Positions 7,866-15,774 of a DNA stretch of 33,269 bases are shown here, piece after piece. How positions within the stretch are numbered: the first letter of the stretch is position 1; each line of letters begins with the position of its first letter. This stretch comes from Cytophagales bacterium CG12_big_fil_rev_8_21_14_0_65_40_12 (lineage in GTDB: Bacteria > Bacteroidota > Bacteroidia > Cytophagales > Cyclobacteriaceae), in NCBI GenBank assembly GCA_002786855.1, contig PCUU01000037.1, positions 1 through 33,269 of the forward strand, given 5' to 3'. The notes beneath the pieces were generated by a model. It had not been told where the DNA came from. It saw only the letters and a list, made by a program, of their open reading frames with translations, and did no database searches. The translations under genes and the position numbers were made by a program.

Positions 7866-9190
7866 TATTTCTCCAATCTCTCAGTGATGATGTTTTCTAA
7901 ATAAGTCTTAATGGCCTCATTGGCCACGGTTTCTAGCACATCGCTAGCAAAAGCATGAAGTAGCATTGCTTTGGCTTTATCTTTTTTAATGCCTCTGGCC
8001 TGTAGATAGAATAAAGCGTCCATATCAAGCTGCCCGGTAGTACATCCATGAGAACATGAAACATCATCAGCCCAAATTTCTAGCTGTGGCTTGGTGTTGA
8101 TTGTGGCAGTATCTGATAGCAAGATGTTTTTATTGGATTGAAAGGCATTTGTTTTTTGTGCGTGTTGACGAACAAAGATCTTTCCATTGAAAACGCCTTT
8201 CGAGTTGCCATCCATAATACCTTTATACAACTCACTAGAGTGGCAATTGGGCTTAAGATGGTCTACAACCGTATGATTATCTACATGGGTTTTACCTTTT
8301 AAGAGGTAAAGACCGTTCATATAGGTGTCTATTCCTTCTCCGTCAAGCTTAATATTCAGGTTATTCCTCACCATTGCGCCATTTAGCGAAAAGGTAAATG
8401 TTTTGAAATTACTTGAACTAGCCTGTCTTGCATGCACATTCGAAATATGGTAGGCTTGTTCATTGTCATTTTCTATCTTGAAATATTGCGTCTGAGCATT
8501 TTCGCCAATAGAAATTTCATTCACAATTGTAGTGAAACTTTTGTTCGTCCCAATTGTATCAAACTTCTCAATGATTGTAACTTCAGAGAATTTGCCAGTA
8601 CTAATGATATTTCGAACATGGAATGAGACTTCATTATGCTGAGCATCACCAAAATAATAAAGAACTATAGGCTTGCTAATAATGGCTTTGTCAGCTACTT
8701 GAATTGATATGCCTTGTTGGCTAAAGGCAGTGTTCAATGCTAAGAATGCATCTGATTCGAAATCTGCAATTTTGCCAAATCCGTTGGCAATGATTTTAGA
8801 ATCCGCTTTGAATTCATCAACCAAGCTAGTCACTATAATTCCATCTTCAGTGATTTGATCAGAAAGTGAATCGCTGTAAACACCATTCACAAACACCAAA
8901 CGGTAAGCCTCTAAACCTTCAATTTCAAATTCTTGAATTGATTCTGCTGTTAAGTCTGAAGCTTCAGAATTTAACTTTAGATCGAAGTTCTTCTCTATGG
9001 CTTTAGTGAAGTTAGTGAACTTATATTCTTCACTTTTGGCACTAGGGAAGCCTTTTGAAACTAAGCTTTCGAAAGCCTTTTTACGCAATTGATGAGCAGC
9101 CGATTTGCCCTGTCCATTCAAGCTTTTTTCAAACGCCTCGAATTGGATTTCAAGCGAATCGATGATCCATTGTCCTGCAATTTTGTCCAT
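7865..9190 (-). CDS. sufD: SufD, Fe-S cluster scaffold subunit
   Basis: SufD pairs with SufB and SufC in the SufBC2D scaffold where iron-sulfur clusters are built. The 441-residue protein has the right-handed beta-helix core typical of SufB/SufD and the C-terminal motif DVSCSHGCTTGQLD, whose His is the residue implicated in cluster assembly in the family. The N-terminal third is less conserved and helical, as usual. It starts 11 nt after sufC and shares one base with sufS. Confidence 0.96.
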   Translation of the reverse strand: MDKIAGQWIIDSLEIQFEAFEKSLNGQGKSAAHQLRKKAFESLVSKGFPSAKSEEYKFTNFTKAIEKNFDLKLNSEASDLTAESIQEFEIEGLEAYRLVFVNGVYSDSLSDQITEDGIIVTSLVDEFKADSKIIANGFGKIADFESDAFLALNTAFSQQGISIQVADKAIISKPIVLYYFGDAQHNEVSFHVRNIISTGKFSEVTIIEKFDTIGTNKSFTTIVNEISIGENAQTQYFKIENDNEQAYHISNVHARQASSSNFKTFTFSLNGAMVRNNLNIKLDGEGIDTYMNGLYLLKGKTHVDNHTVVDHLKPNCHSSELYKGIMDGNSKGVFNGKIFVRQHAQKTNAFQSNKNILLSDTATINTKPQLEIWADDVSCSHGCTTGQLDMDALFYLQARGIKKDKAKAMLLHAFASDVLETVANEAIKTYLENIITERLEK

Positions 9191-9201
9191 AATTTCTTTG
9201 A

Positions 9202-9960
9202 TTAGGCGATAGCGTCAGCTTCTTCTTTTATCCAGTCGTATCCTTTTTCTTCTAACTCAAGTGCGAGTTCTTTGGTACCAGATTTAACAATTCTTCCATT
9301 GTACAACACATGTACAAAATCTGGAACAATATAATCGAGTAGCCTTTGGTAGTGGGTGACTACGATGGTGGCGTTGTCTTTTGATTTCAATTTGTTGACG
9401 CCATTCGCAACAATGCGAAGCGCATCAATATCTAATCCTGAATCAGTCTCATCCAAAATAGCGAGCTTAGGTTCTAGCATGGCCATTTGGAAGATCTCGT
9501 TTCTTTTCTTTTCACCTCCTGAGAAGCCTTCGTTTAATGAACGACTTAATAAAGCTTGATCAATTTCTACCAGCTTCATTTTCTCCTTCATCAATTTTAA
9601 AAAGGAAACGGCATCAAGTGGTTTTTCACCATGGTGCTCTCTAATTTGATTAATGGCAGTTTTCATGAAGTTAGTTGTGCTAACTCCAGGGATTTCAATA
9701 GGGTATTGGAAAGCGAGAAAAATACCTTCTCTTGCTCTTTCATCTGCGGCCAATTCTAAAAGATCTTTCCCTAAGAATTCAACTACACCACCGGTTACTT
9801 CATAATCTTCTCTACCAGCAAGTACTGAAGCCAATGTGCTTTTTCCAGAACCATTCGGCCCCATAATGGCATGCACCTCTCCTGGCTTAACCTCTAAGTT
9901 GATTCCCCTAAGGATTTCTTTATCTTCGATACGAGCGTGTAAATTCTTTATTGATAACAT
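9202..9960 (-). CDS. sufC: SufC, Fe-S assembly ATPase
   Basis: The ABC-type ATPase that drives conformational change in the SufBC2D complex. At 252 residues it is standard. Walker A is GPNGSGKST (about 34-42), the signature is GFSGGEKKRNEIFQM, and Walker B with the Suf-specific end is LAILDETDSGLDIDAL; the H-loop is VVTHYQRLL. It has no membrane domain partner, as expected for SufC. A four-helix-bundle gene lies between it and sufB. Confidence 0.98.
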   Translation of the reverse strand: MLSIKNLHARIEDKEILRGINLEVKPGEVHAIMGPNGSGKSTLASVLAGREDYEVTGGVVEFLGKDLLELAADERAREGIFLAFQYPIEIPGVSTTNFMKTAINQIREHHGEKPLDAVSFLKLMKEKMKLVEIDQALLSRSLNEGFSGGEKKRNEIFQMAMLEPKLAILDETDSGLDIDALRIVANGVNKLKSKDNATIVVTHYQRLLDYIVPDFVHVLYNGRIVKSGTKELALELEEKGYDWIKEEADAIA

Positions 9961-9998
9961 CTTAACTGTTTATAGTTTATTGTTTATAGTTTAATCAC

Positions 9999-10412
9999 TT
10001 AGTAATCCATCTCTGGTTCTTCGATCAGAAACTTCGTTCCTTTTAGTTCAGTTTTGCTCAAATATTTCATAAAACCTGTAATCATTTTTGAAATATTCTC
10101 ATTCCTTAAAATGAGTTGATCAAAACTACTCTGGTCAATATAAGACCTATCAAACGCACGGTAAATTTGCGACTTCAATTCACTATTTGATCCAAGCGAT
10201 ATGGTTAAAAAGTGTTTAAACTCCTTATTTCCTTTTCTATCAAACCCCTCAGCAATGTTATCCATGACGGATGCAGATGATCTATTCGTCTGATCTTTTA
10301 TTGGATAATCTTTAATGACATCATTACTTATTATTTGTAAATAGATAGTTTGAGCTTGAATTCTAGACTCACGCCAAACATTTAAATCTTCAAATCTGTT
10401 AATTGTTGCCAT
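9999..10412 (-). CDS. Four-helix-bundle protein (S23/IVS family), second copy
   Basis: A 137-residue all-helical protein of the S23-like four-helix-bundle family. It carries the classic family features better than the copy at 5801-6148: FEDLNVWRESRIQAQ near the N-terminus and the NRSSASVMDNIAEGFDR turn with S-x-x-x-N-I-A-E-G. The two copies are only distantly alike, so this is not a recent duplication. It sits between sufB and sufC with AT-rich flanks; at 9966-9994 the sequence TGTTTATAGTTTA is repeated in tandem. Function is unknown. It may form a pentameric helical bundle as relatives do. Confidence 0.88.
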   Translation of the reverse strand: MATINRFEDLNVWRESRIQAQTIYLQIISNDVIKDYPIKDQTNRSSASVMDNIAEGFDRKGNKEFKHFLTISLGSNSELKSQIYRAFDRSYIDQSSFDQLILRNENISKMITGFMKYLSKTELKGTKFLIEEPEMDY

Positions 10413-10439
10413 AAACGGTGAACTAAAAACATTAAACTG

Positions 10440-11885
10440 TTAACCCACAGATCCTTCCAAAGTCAAGGCCAATAATTTCTGTGCTTCTACGGCAAATTCC
10501 ATTGGTAACTGCTTCAAGACTTCTTTGGCATAACCATTAACAATCAAGGCAACGGCTGATTCGGCATCAATACCTCGCTGTAAGCAATAGAAGATTTGAT
10601 CTTCACCTATTTTTGAGGTGGTTGCTTCGTGTTCAACTTGAGCAGATTGATTTTCGATGTCGATGTACGGGAAGGTATGAGCTCCACACTGATCGCCCAT
10701 CAATAGGGAATCGCATTGTGAGTGATTTCGAGCATTTGAGGCCCTCTTCATCACATGCACCTGACCACGATAGCTGTTTTGTGATTTTCCAGCAGAAATC
10801 CCTTTGGATACAATTCTAGATTTCGTGTTTTTACCAATATGGATCATTTTAGTTCCAGTATCGGCTTGCTGGTAATTATTAGTCACAGCTACAGAATAGA
10901 ATTCTCCGACTGAGTAATCGCCTTTCAAAATGCAAGATGGATATTTCCAAGTAACAGCAGAGCCGGTTTCAACTTGAGTCCAAGAGATTTTAGAATGATC
11001 TCCTTCGCAAATACCTCGCTTTGTTACGAAATTGTAAATACCTCCTTTACCTTCTTTGTTGCCGGGATACCAGTTTTGCACTGTAGAGTATTTTACCTCT
11101 GCGTTTTTCGCAGCTTTAATTTCTACTACCGCTGCATGCAATTGATTTTCATCGCGCATAGGAGCAGTACAGCCTTCGAGGTAACTTACATATGAACCTT
11201 CCTCCGCCACAATTAGCGTTCTTTCGAATTGGCCAGTATTGGCCGCATTAATTCTGAAGTAGGTGGACAGTTCCATGGGGCATCTCACACCTTTAGGAAT
11301 GAAGCAGAAAGAGCCATCTGAAAATACTGCTGCGTTTAAGGCAGCATAGTAGTTATCGTTAGCGGGAACTACCGAACCCATATGTTTTTTGATTAATTCT
11401 GGATGTTCTCTAACGGCTTCAGAAAAGGAGCAGAAAATAATCCCTAATTCACCTAGTGTTTCTTTAAAAGTGGTGGCTACTGACACTGAGTCAATTACAG
11501 CGTCTACGGCTACACCCGTCAGCCTCTTCTGTTCAGTGAGCGAAATACCTAATCGTTCGAAGGTTGCAATTAATTCTGGGTCAATTTCGTCCAAAGAGTT
11601 AGCGCTTTTTTTCTTCTTTGGGGCAGAGTAATATTTCAGGTCTTGAAAGTCAACTTTGGGATAATGAACATTCGCCCATACAGGCTCTTCCATTTTTAAC
11701 CAGGCATGAAAAGCCTCCAATCTCCATTCGAGCATCCACTCTGGTTCTTCTTTTTTCGCAGAAATAAATCTGATAATATCGTCATTCAAGCCTTTTGGGG
11801 CTTCGTCTGCTTCAAAATCAACAGTCCAGCCGAACTCATATTCTTTAGAGGTTAACTCTTCTAATATTTGGTCGTCTTTACTCAT
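10440..11885 (-). CDS. sufB: SufB, Fe-S cluster scaffold subunit
   Basis: The main scaffold on which SUF clusters are assembled together with SufC and SufD. The 481-residue protein shows the typical SufB blocks: [20 protein letters not shown] mid-protein, [14 protein letters not shown], and the C-terminal [20 protein letters not shown] with conserved cysteines, then a C-terminal [15 protein letters not shown] helix region. It is the first gene of the SUF operon; a TACATTTG promoter element lies about 30 nt before the ATG. Confidence 0.98.
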   Translation of the reverse strand: MSKDDQILEELTSKEYEFGWTVDFEADEAPKGLNDDIIRFISAKKEEPEWMLEWRLEAFHAWLKMEEPVWANVHYPKVDFQDLKYYSAPKKKKSANSLDEIDPELIATFERLGISLTEQKRLTGVAVDAVIDSVSVATTFKETLGELGIIFCSFSEAVREHPELIKKHMGSVVPANDNYYAALNAAVFSDGSFCFIPKGVRCPMELSTYFRINAANTGQFERTLIVAEEGSYVSYLEGCTAPMRDENQLHAAVVEIKAAKNAEVKYSTVQNWYPGNKEGKGGIYNFVTKRGICEGDHSKISWTQVETGSAVTWKYPSCILKGDYSVGEFYSVAVTNNYQQADTGTKMIHIGKNTKSRIVSKGISAGKSQNSYRGQVHVMKRASNARNHSQCDSLLMGDQCGAHTFPYIDIENQSAQVEHEATTSKIGEDQIFYCLQRGIDAESAVALIVNGYAKEVLKQLPMEFAVEAQKLLALTLEGSVG

Positions 11886-11913
11886 GCTTAGTTATTTAGA
11901 ATGATTTTAAATA

Positions 11914-11921
11914 CAAATGTA
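11914..11921 (-). promoter_or_regulatory. Putative -7 promoter element of the SUF operon
   Basis: Minus-strand TACATTTG matches TAnnTTTG exactly and lies 29-36 nt before the sufB ATG. A weak TTTC-type -33 box lies about 20 nt further upstream. No Fur or IscR site could be recognised by eye. Confidence 0.5.
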
Positions 11922-12009
11922 CAACTTCTAACCTAAAGGAAATGTTTCTTCTAATCCTTTTTTCAATGACTTATTAATTTAATCTATTGGTCAATTGGCT
12001 TGGTTCGAA

Positions 12010-12477
12010 CTATTCACCCAACTGAATACTTCGAGTGAAAGTTTCCTCAAGAATTATAAAGGTTTCAGTTCTTTCAATCCCGTCTACTTTTTGAATTTTA
12101 TCGTGCAGAATGTCCTTCAAATGATCAGTGCCTTTGGCATAAATACGCACGAACATGGAATAGTTGCCTGTAGTGTAATGTACACTGGTGATTTCATGGA
12201 TTTTGGCCAATTGCCCAGCTACTTTGTCATAGAGCGAACTTCGTGAAAGAAATACACCAAGGAAGGCAGAAACATTATAGCCTAGCTTAGCTAAATTCAA
12301 GTCTAAAGAGGCGCCTTTGACCACACCCATTTTCTCGAGCTTATTCATTCTAACATGAACTGTTCCACTAGAGACATAAGCTTGTTTGGCTATTTCTGTA
12401 TAAGGCTTTTTAGCGTTGTGTTGCAGAAGTGAAAGTATCTTCAAATCAACGTTGTCGATTTCGTAATTATCAGGCAT
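12010..12477 (-). CDS. Lrp/AsnC family transcriptional regulator
   Basis: A 155-residue DNA-binding regulator responding to amino acids or related metabolites. The N-terminal winged helix-turn-helix is visible as IDNVDLKILSLLQHNAKKPYTEIAK followed, after a break, by the recognition helix VSSGTVHVRMNKLEKMGVV. The C-terminal RAM/AsnC ligand domain follows from about residue 70, including the VHYTTGNYSMFVRIYAKG strand-turn. It is upstream of the SUF operon on the same strand with a gap of about 120 nt and divergent from the tRNA-like genes. Its targets cannot be assigned; autoregulation is common in the family. Confidence 0.93.
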   Translation of the reverse strand: MPDNYEIDNVDLKILSLLQHNAKKPYTEIAKQAYVSSGTVHVRMNKLEKMGVVKGASLDLNLAKLGYNVSAFLGVFLSRSSLYDKVAGQLAKIHEITSVHYTTGNYSMFVRIYAKGTDHLKDILHDKIQKVDGIERTETFIILEETFTRSIQLGE

Positions 12478-12587
12478 GATTTAAACTTTAAATTATTGAA
12501 TCCGAAATGAAATTAGGTAATTGATAATTAATCTCTAAATATTAAGTCGATTAGTTAGAGATATTTTAACCAAATAGGTATTTCTAT

Positions 12588-12595
12588 TACCTTTG
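12588..12595 (+). promoter_or_regulatory. Putative promoter for the tandem tRNA-like RNAs
   Basis: TACCTTTG matches the TAnnTTTG -7 consensus and would place the transcript start near 12602, about 20 nt before the first tRNA-like unit. A small GTTTC-AAATGA-GAAAC hairpin (12601-12616) would form the start of the transcript. The -33 box is weak. Confidence 0.5.
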
Positions 12596-12622
12596 AAACA
12601 GTTTCAAATGAGAAACATATAC

Positions 12623-12732
12623 TGTAGGGTGACGAAACAGGCAGCCGTGCCCTCCTTTCTCGAGGGTGGAGATTCAGGGATAAAGTCAATCGACCTAACC
12701 GCTCCGTGGAGGTTCGAATCCTTCTCCTACAG
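12623..12732 (+). ncRNA. tRNA-shaped RNA with long variable arm and UUC anticodon loop, copy A
   Basis: This 110-nt stretch folds as a complete tRNA. Acceptor stem: TGTAGGG with TCCTACA. T8 and G9 follow. D arm: ACG/CGT with the 11-nt loop AAACAGGCAGC, holding A14, G18-G19 and A21. Anticodon arm: CCCTC/GAGGG with loop CTTTCTC, giving anticodon UUC (Glu codons) but an atypical U37. A 41-nt variable region carries a GGAG/CTCC stem. T arm: GGAGG/CCTTC with loop TTCGAAT. A15 and T48 can form the Levitt pair. The D arm resembles tRNA-Leu, the long variable arm is class II (Leu/Ser/Tyr), and the discriminator G73 is Ser-like, so body and anticodon disagree. CCA is not encoded, as for tRNA-Arg here. 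A small hairpin (12739-12755) follows. It may be an unusual tRNA, a degenerate one, or a non-decoding tRNA-like RNA. Confidence 0.75.
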
Positions 12733-12830
12733 CTTTAGAATCGCAGAAGGCGATTTAGTAAAATACCAAGAGGCTTGATTTAAGACATAGGTCTAGAAAT
12801 TTTGCAGGTAGCAGACAGGCCTCTTTATAC

Positions 12831-12939
12831 TGTAGGGTGACGAAACAGGCAGCCGTGCCCTCCTTTCTCGGGGGTGGAGATTAGGGATAAAGTCAATCGA
12901 CCTAACCGCTCCGTGGGGGTTCGAATCCTTCTCCTACAG
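12831..12939 (+). ncRNA. tRNA-shaped RNA with long variable arm, copy B
   Basis: A second 109-nt unit, 98 nt after copy A and differing by only two substitutions and one missing base. Both substitutions fall in stems and keep pairing as G-U instead of A-U (anticodon stem GGGGG, T stem GGGGG). The missing base removes a bulge, leaving a perfect TTAGG/CCTAA helix within the variable arm. The anticodon loop CTTTCTC, D loop, T loop and G73 are unchanged. Flanking sequence differs between the copies apart from TATAC just before each. A good terminator follows at 12961-12993, so A and B are probably one transcript from the promoter at 12588. Confidence 0.75.
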
Positions 12940-12960
12940 CTTTTAGGTTTTAGAATGTTG

Positions 12961-12993
12961 AAAGAAGACGTTTCGAAAGAGGCGTCTTTTTTT
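12961..12993 (+). terminator. Terminator after the tRNA-like pair
   Basis: AAGACG and CGTCTT form a stem around TTTCGAAAGAGG and are followed by a run of seven Ts. Its position 22 nt after copy B supports transcription of the tRNA-like units on the plus strand. Confidence 0.75.
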
Positions 12994-13030
12994 ATTCGCT
13001 ATTCATGAATTTAGTGCTAAACTCTGAATT

Positions 13031-13114
13031 ATGTTTGGTTTAGGCTTGATGCAATCACTTTTACCTATTGTCGCTCCTTTGTTTTTAGCGTTTCATTTTT
13101 ATCTTTGGTACTAG
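13031..13114 (+). CDS. Possible 27-residue hydrophobic peptide upstream of fadD
   Basis: A short open frame starting ATG TTT GGT and ending TAG encodes 27 mostly hydrophobic residues (MFGLGLMQSLLP, then a Val/Ala/Leu/Phe-rich stretch, ending FYLWY). It could be a single-helix membrane peptide or a leader. Against this, the strongest fadD promoter candidate (13078-13107) lies inside it, and no clear ribosome-binding site precedes it. It could be chance. Confidence 0.25.
   Translation: MFGLGLMQSLLPIVAPLFLAFHFYLWY
13078..13107 (+). promoter_or_regulatory. Putative promoter of the acyl-CoA ligase gene
   Basis: TTTG at 13078-13081 and TATCTTTG at 13100-13107, separated by 18 nt, match the Bacteroidota -33 (TTTG) and -7 (TAnnTTTG) consensus. 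Transcription would begin around 13113, leaving a leader of about 17 nt before the ATG at 13130. Confidence 0.6.
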
Positions 13115-13129
13115 ACCAAAACTGAACAG

Positions 13130-14806
13130 ATGAGCACCTTTCCTTGGATTGCGAATTACCCTGAAGGTATCCCCGCTAAAATAGAAGAAGACAGACCCGA
13201 GAACCTTATTGATATGTATGAGGCCTCTTTTAAAAAGTTCGGAAGTAGAGAGGCCTTCGAAAACATGGGCAAGTCTTTGACTTTTCAAGAAATAAATCAG
13301 TTGTCTACCAATTTCGCGGCTTACTTACAGAATGATTTGAAATTGAAGAAGGGAGATCGTATTGCCATTCAAATGCCAAACTGCCTTCAGTACCCAGTAG
13401 TGCTCATTGGGGCATTAAAGGCGGGGTTGAATGTGGTAAACACCAATCCATTGTATACTCCTCGAGAAATGGAGCATCAATTTAATGATGCCAATGTGCA
13501 AACGATTGTGATTGTAGCAAACTTTGCTCATAGTCTTCAAGAATGTATCAATAAAACCCCAATCAAGAATGTAATTGTCACCGAAATCGGTGATCTGATT
13601 GGTGGGCTCAAAGGTAAAATCGTGAATTTTGTCGTGAAGTATGTTAAGAAGATGGTGCCGGCCTATTCTTTACCAGGAGCAGTTAAGCTGACTGATGCCA
13701 TGGCAAAGGGAGCCAAAATGAAGTATACTAAACCCGATGTAAAAAGCAGCGATCTAGCTTTTTTGCAATATACGGGAGGTACCACTGGGCTTTCTAAAGG
13801 AGCTCAATTGTCGCATGGCAACATTGTAGCACATACCTATCAAATCACGCATTGGTTTAAACCATTTTTGGATAATAAGCAGGAATTGATGTGTACGCCA
13901 ATCCCTATGTACCACATTTTCGCACTTTCAGTAAACGGTGTATTCATGAGCCATATCGGAGCGAAGAACTTATTGATTACGAATCCACGTGATATGAAGA
14001 CCTTCTTAAAGGAGCTTCGTACTCATAAAATCACCTTAATGACAGGGGTGAATACGCTCTTCAATGGTTTGCTGAATCAACCTGATTTTGCTTCAATTGA
14101 TCTTTCCTCGCTCAAAGGAGCAATCGGAGGCGGAATGGCGGTACAAGATTTTGTGGCCAAAAAGTGGGAAGAAGTAACAGGCTCACCTTTGCTACAAGGG
14201 TATGGATTGAGTGAAACTTCACCAGTTTTATGCTGTAATCCACTTGACGGTAGTCATAAGATTGGCACTATCGGTATGCCTACTTCAGATACCGAAGTTG
14301 CTATTTTTGACGAAGAGGGCAAGCAATTGGCCCAAGGCGAAGTTGGAGAGATCTGCGCAAGAGGGCCACAAGTAATGAGTGGTTATTGGGGAAAGGACAA
14401 CAAGGATGTGTTTTTCGAGGGTGGTTTCTTTAGAACAGGTGATATCGGTTTAATGGACGAGGATGGCTTCTTCAAAATTGTTGATCGTAAAAAAGACATG
14501 ATCAATGTTTCTGGCTTCAATGTATATCCAAACGAAGTTGAAAATGTAATTGCTGATCATCCCAAGGTTTCTGAAGTCGCGGTAATTGGTGTCGCGGATG
14601 AGCACTCCACGGAATGTGTGAAAGCCTTTGTTGTGAAATCCGATCCTTCTTTGACTGAGCAAGAACTGCGTGATTTCTGCCACGAAAATCTTACAGGCTA
14701 CAAGCGGCCTAAGCATTATGAATTCAGGGACGATCTGCCAAAAACCAATGTCGGTAAAATCCTAAGAAGAGTATTGAAAGAGGAGGAAGAGGCTGCTACC
14801 CGTTAA
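13130..14806 (+). CDS. fadD: Long-chain acyl-CoA synthetase (FadD-type AMP-binding ligase)
   Basis: Activates fatty acids to acyl-CoA through an acyl-adenylate, feeding beta-oxidation or lipid synthesis. The 558-residue protein has the P-loop signature YTGGTTGLSKG (214-224), the adenylate-binding GYGLSETSPV segment, the FFRTGDIGLMDEDGFFKIVDRKKDMI hinge region around residue 440-465 (written here in part as RTGDIGLMDEDG and DRKKD), and the C-terminal catalytic lysine context PKTNVGKILRR. Length is typical for bacterial FadD. A well-placed promoter lies just upstream. Substrate chain length is not readable from motifs; related medium-chain ligases share the same signatures. Confidence 0.94.
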   Translation: MSTFPWIANYPEGIPAKIEEDRPENLIDMYEASFKKFGSREAFENMGKSLTFQEINQLSTNFAAYLQNDLKLKKGDRIAIQMPNCLQYPVVLIGALKAGLNVVNTNPLYTPREMEHQFNDANVQTIVIVANFAHSLQECINKTPIKNVIVTEIGDLIGGLKGKIVNFVVKYVKKMVPAYSLPGAVKLTDAMAKGAKMKYTKPDVKSSDLAFLQYTGGTTGLSKGAQLSHGNIVAHTYQITHWFKPFLDNKQELMCTPIPMYHIFALSVNGVFMSHIGAKNLLITNPRDMKTFLKELRTHKITLMTGVNTLFNGLLNQPDFASIDLSSLKGAIGGGMAVQDFVAKKWEEVTGSPLLQGYGLSETSPVLCCNPLDGSHKIGTIGMPTSDTEVAIFDEEGKQLAQGEVGEICARGPQVMSGYWGKDNKDVFFEGGFFRTGDIGLMDEDGFFKIVDRKKDMINVSGFNVYPNEVENVIADHPKVSEVAVIGVADEHSTECVKAFVVKSDPSLTEQELRDFCHENLTGYKRPKHYEFRDDLPKTNVGKILRRVLKEEEEAATR

Positions 14807-14858
14807 TTGAGCCAGGGTGTTTGGCAATTCGTTGGAGATTAGTTGATAAATTCGAGGA

Positions 14859-15146
14859 ATGATAGGTTTTGCTATTATTGTATTTTTTGTCTTCTGCCTA
14901 AAAATAGGAGTTCACTATCATTTTCTTAAGAATGATTCCTTTGAATGGGAGTCTAGAGTAGAATCATGCCCATCTTTTGGGTTATCTCAGGCAGGTTTAA
15001 TTTCAAAGATAAAGCTGTTCAAGAGCAGCATTATGTTTTTTACTTTTAAGTTGAAAAGTACCAAACAACTTCTAATTGTTAATTCCCTCGTCTTTTTGAT
15101 CTATTTGTTAATTGCGATGGTCATTTTTAATGATCTCTATTTCTGA
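14859..15146 (+). CDS. Small hypothetical membrane protein
   Basis: A 95-residue frame begins with an ATG preceded by GAGGA, a plausible ribosome-binding site, 52 nt after the fadD stop. The N-terminus (FAIIVFFVFCLKIGV) and C-terminus (LLIVNSLVFLIYLLIAMVIF) are each hydrophobic enough to span the membrane, with a charged middle. I do not recognise a family. The position suggests cotranscription with fadD. It could be a non-coding open frame, but its two-helix layout argues for a real product. Confidence 0.45.
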   Translation: MIGFAIIVFFVFCLKIGVHYHFLKNDSFEWESRVESCPSFGLSQAGLISKIKLFKSSIMFFTFKLKSTKQLLIVNSLVFLIYLLIAMVIFNDLYF

Positions 15147-15263
15147 AGTTTAGATTCAAGATTCCAAAAGTAGGGAAACCCTTATTTATGCTCATTGCAT
15201 CCTAATTAAGCCCTTTTGACCTTTGAAAGGTCAGAATTCGAACGGCTTAAACTCTAAAAGTAT

Positions 15264-15275
15264 GCAATCGTTTCA
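15264..15275. promoter_or_regulatory. LacI-type operator-like site before the CBM48 gene
   Basis: GCAATCGTTTCA; its complement contains AAACGATTGC, the same 10-mer found before pckA and twice before glgE. One outer base departs from the GNAANCGNTTNC palindrome. It lies about 80 nt before the CBM48 start. A separate hairpin GACCTTT-G-AAAGGTC occurs at 15219-15233. Confidence 0.55.
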
Positions 15276-15353
15276 CCACAATTTTAGCTTAACTGCTTGC
15301 TGCATAGCGAGTTTAAGCGAAAATTTGCAGAGTAAACTATACAGCATCACATC

Positions 15354-15662
15354 ATGAGTATCAAAAAACAGTATTTAAAATCAAAGCCAGAGGCTAACGT
15401 AACTTTTGAATTGCCAAAAGAAGCAGCAGAAGGTGCAGAAAAAGTAACACTAGTGGGTGACTTCAACGATTGGGATAAGTCAGCAGTAGAATTGAAAAAA
15501 ATGAAGACTGGTGTTTTTAAGGGCACAGTAAAATTAGAGTCAGGAAAAGAATATCAATTTAGATATTTAATTGACGGTGAAAAATGGGAGAATGATTGGT
15601 CAGCCGATGCATATGCTCCAAACGGATTGACTTTTGAGGAAAACTCAGTAGTAATCGTTTAA
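15354..15662 (+). CDS. Free-standing CBM48 (isoamylase early-set) glycogen-binding protein
   Basis: A 102-residue protein consisting of a single CBM48/E-set domain like those in branching enzymes and the AMPK beta subunit. The fingerprint is VTLVGDFNDWD near residues 31-41, followed by the Lys-rich strand, GKEYQFRYLIDGEKW and DPYAPN-like DAYAPNG. No catalytic domain is attached. It probably binds alpha-glucan in the cytoplasm and may recruit or regulate glycogen enzymes; that is inferred from the domain and from the glgB, glgE and GH57 genes next door. It has the shared LacI-type site upstream, and converges on the GH57 gene. Close free-standing relatives are common in Bacteroidota. Confidence 0.9.
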   Translation: MSIKKQYLKSKPEANVTFELPKEAAEGAEKVTLVGDFNDWDKSAVELKKMKTGVFKGTVKLESGKEYQFRYLIDGEKWENDWSADAYAPNGLTFEENSVVIV

Positions 15663-15680
15663 AAAAGAAAATCCATAGTT

Positions 15681-15720
15681 CATCCTTTGCAGGATGGGGA
15701 GATAGTAGTGCGCTACTGTC
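15681..15720 (+). other. Two consecutive hairpins after the CBM48 gene
   Basis: CATCC-TTTGCA-GGATG (15681-15696) and GATAGTAG-TGCG-CTACTGTC (15701-15720) lie in the 3' region of the CBM48 transcript. The second is followed by TTTAATTGATTATTTT. They may stabilise or end the mRNA ahead of the main terminator. Confidence 0.4.
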
Positions 15721-15744
15721 TTTAATTGATTATTTTAAAAACTC

Positions 15745-15774
15745 TAAAAAAAGGCTCATAAGGAGCCTTTTTTT
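15745..15774. terminator. Bidirectional terminator between the CBM48 and GH57 genes
   Basis: AAAAAAAGGCTC-ATAAG-GAGCCTTTTTTT is a stem with A and T runs on both sides. It serves the plus-strand CBM48 gene and the minus-strand GH57 gene, whose stop codon overlaps its edge. Confidence 0.85.

Noticed and set aside
12623-12732. Group I intron inside a tRNA-Leu gene
   Set aside because: The unit is only 110 nt, far too short for a group I intron, and the extra length sits in the variable arm rather than in the anticodon loop.
12593-12778. Plus-strand open frame of about 60 codons across tRNA-like copy A
   Set aside because: The sequence is explained by a tRNA fold conserved in two copies; the frame is not kept in copy B because of the one-base deletion.
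12623-12939. CRISPR or riboswitch as explanation for the duplicated block
   Set aside because: Only two 110-nt units with a non-spacer-like interval, and a full tRNA fold with T-loop and D-loop; no riboswitch-type expression platform before a gene.
13497-13508. GCAAACGATTGT, close to the LacI-type operator
   Set aside because: It lies inside the fadD coding sequence, lacks the final C, and encodes ordinary residues (QTIV); probably chance.
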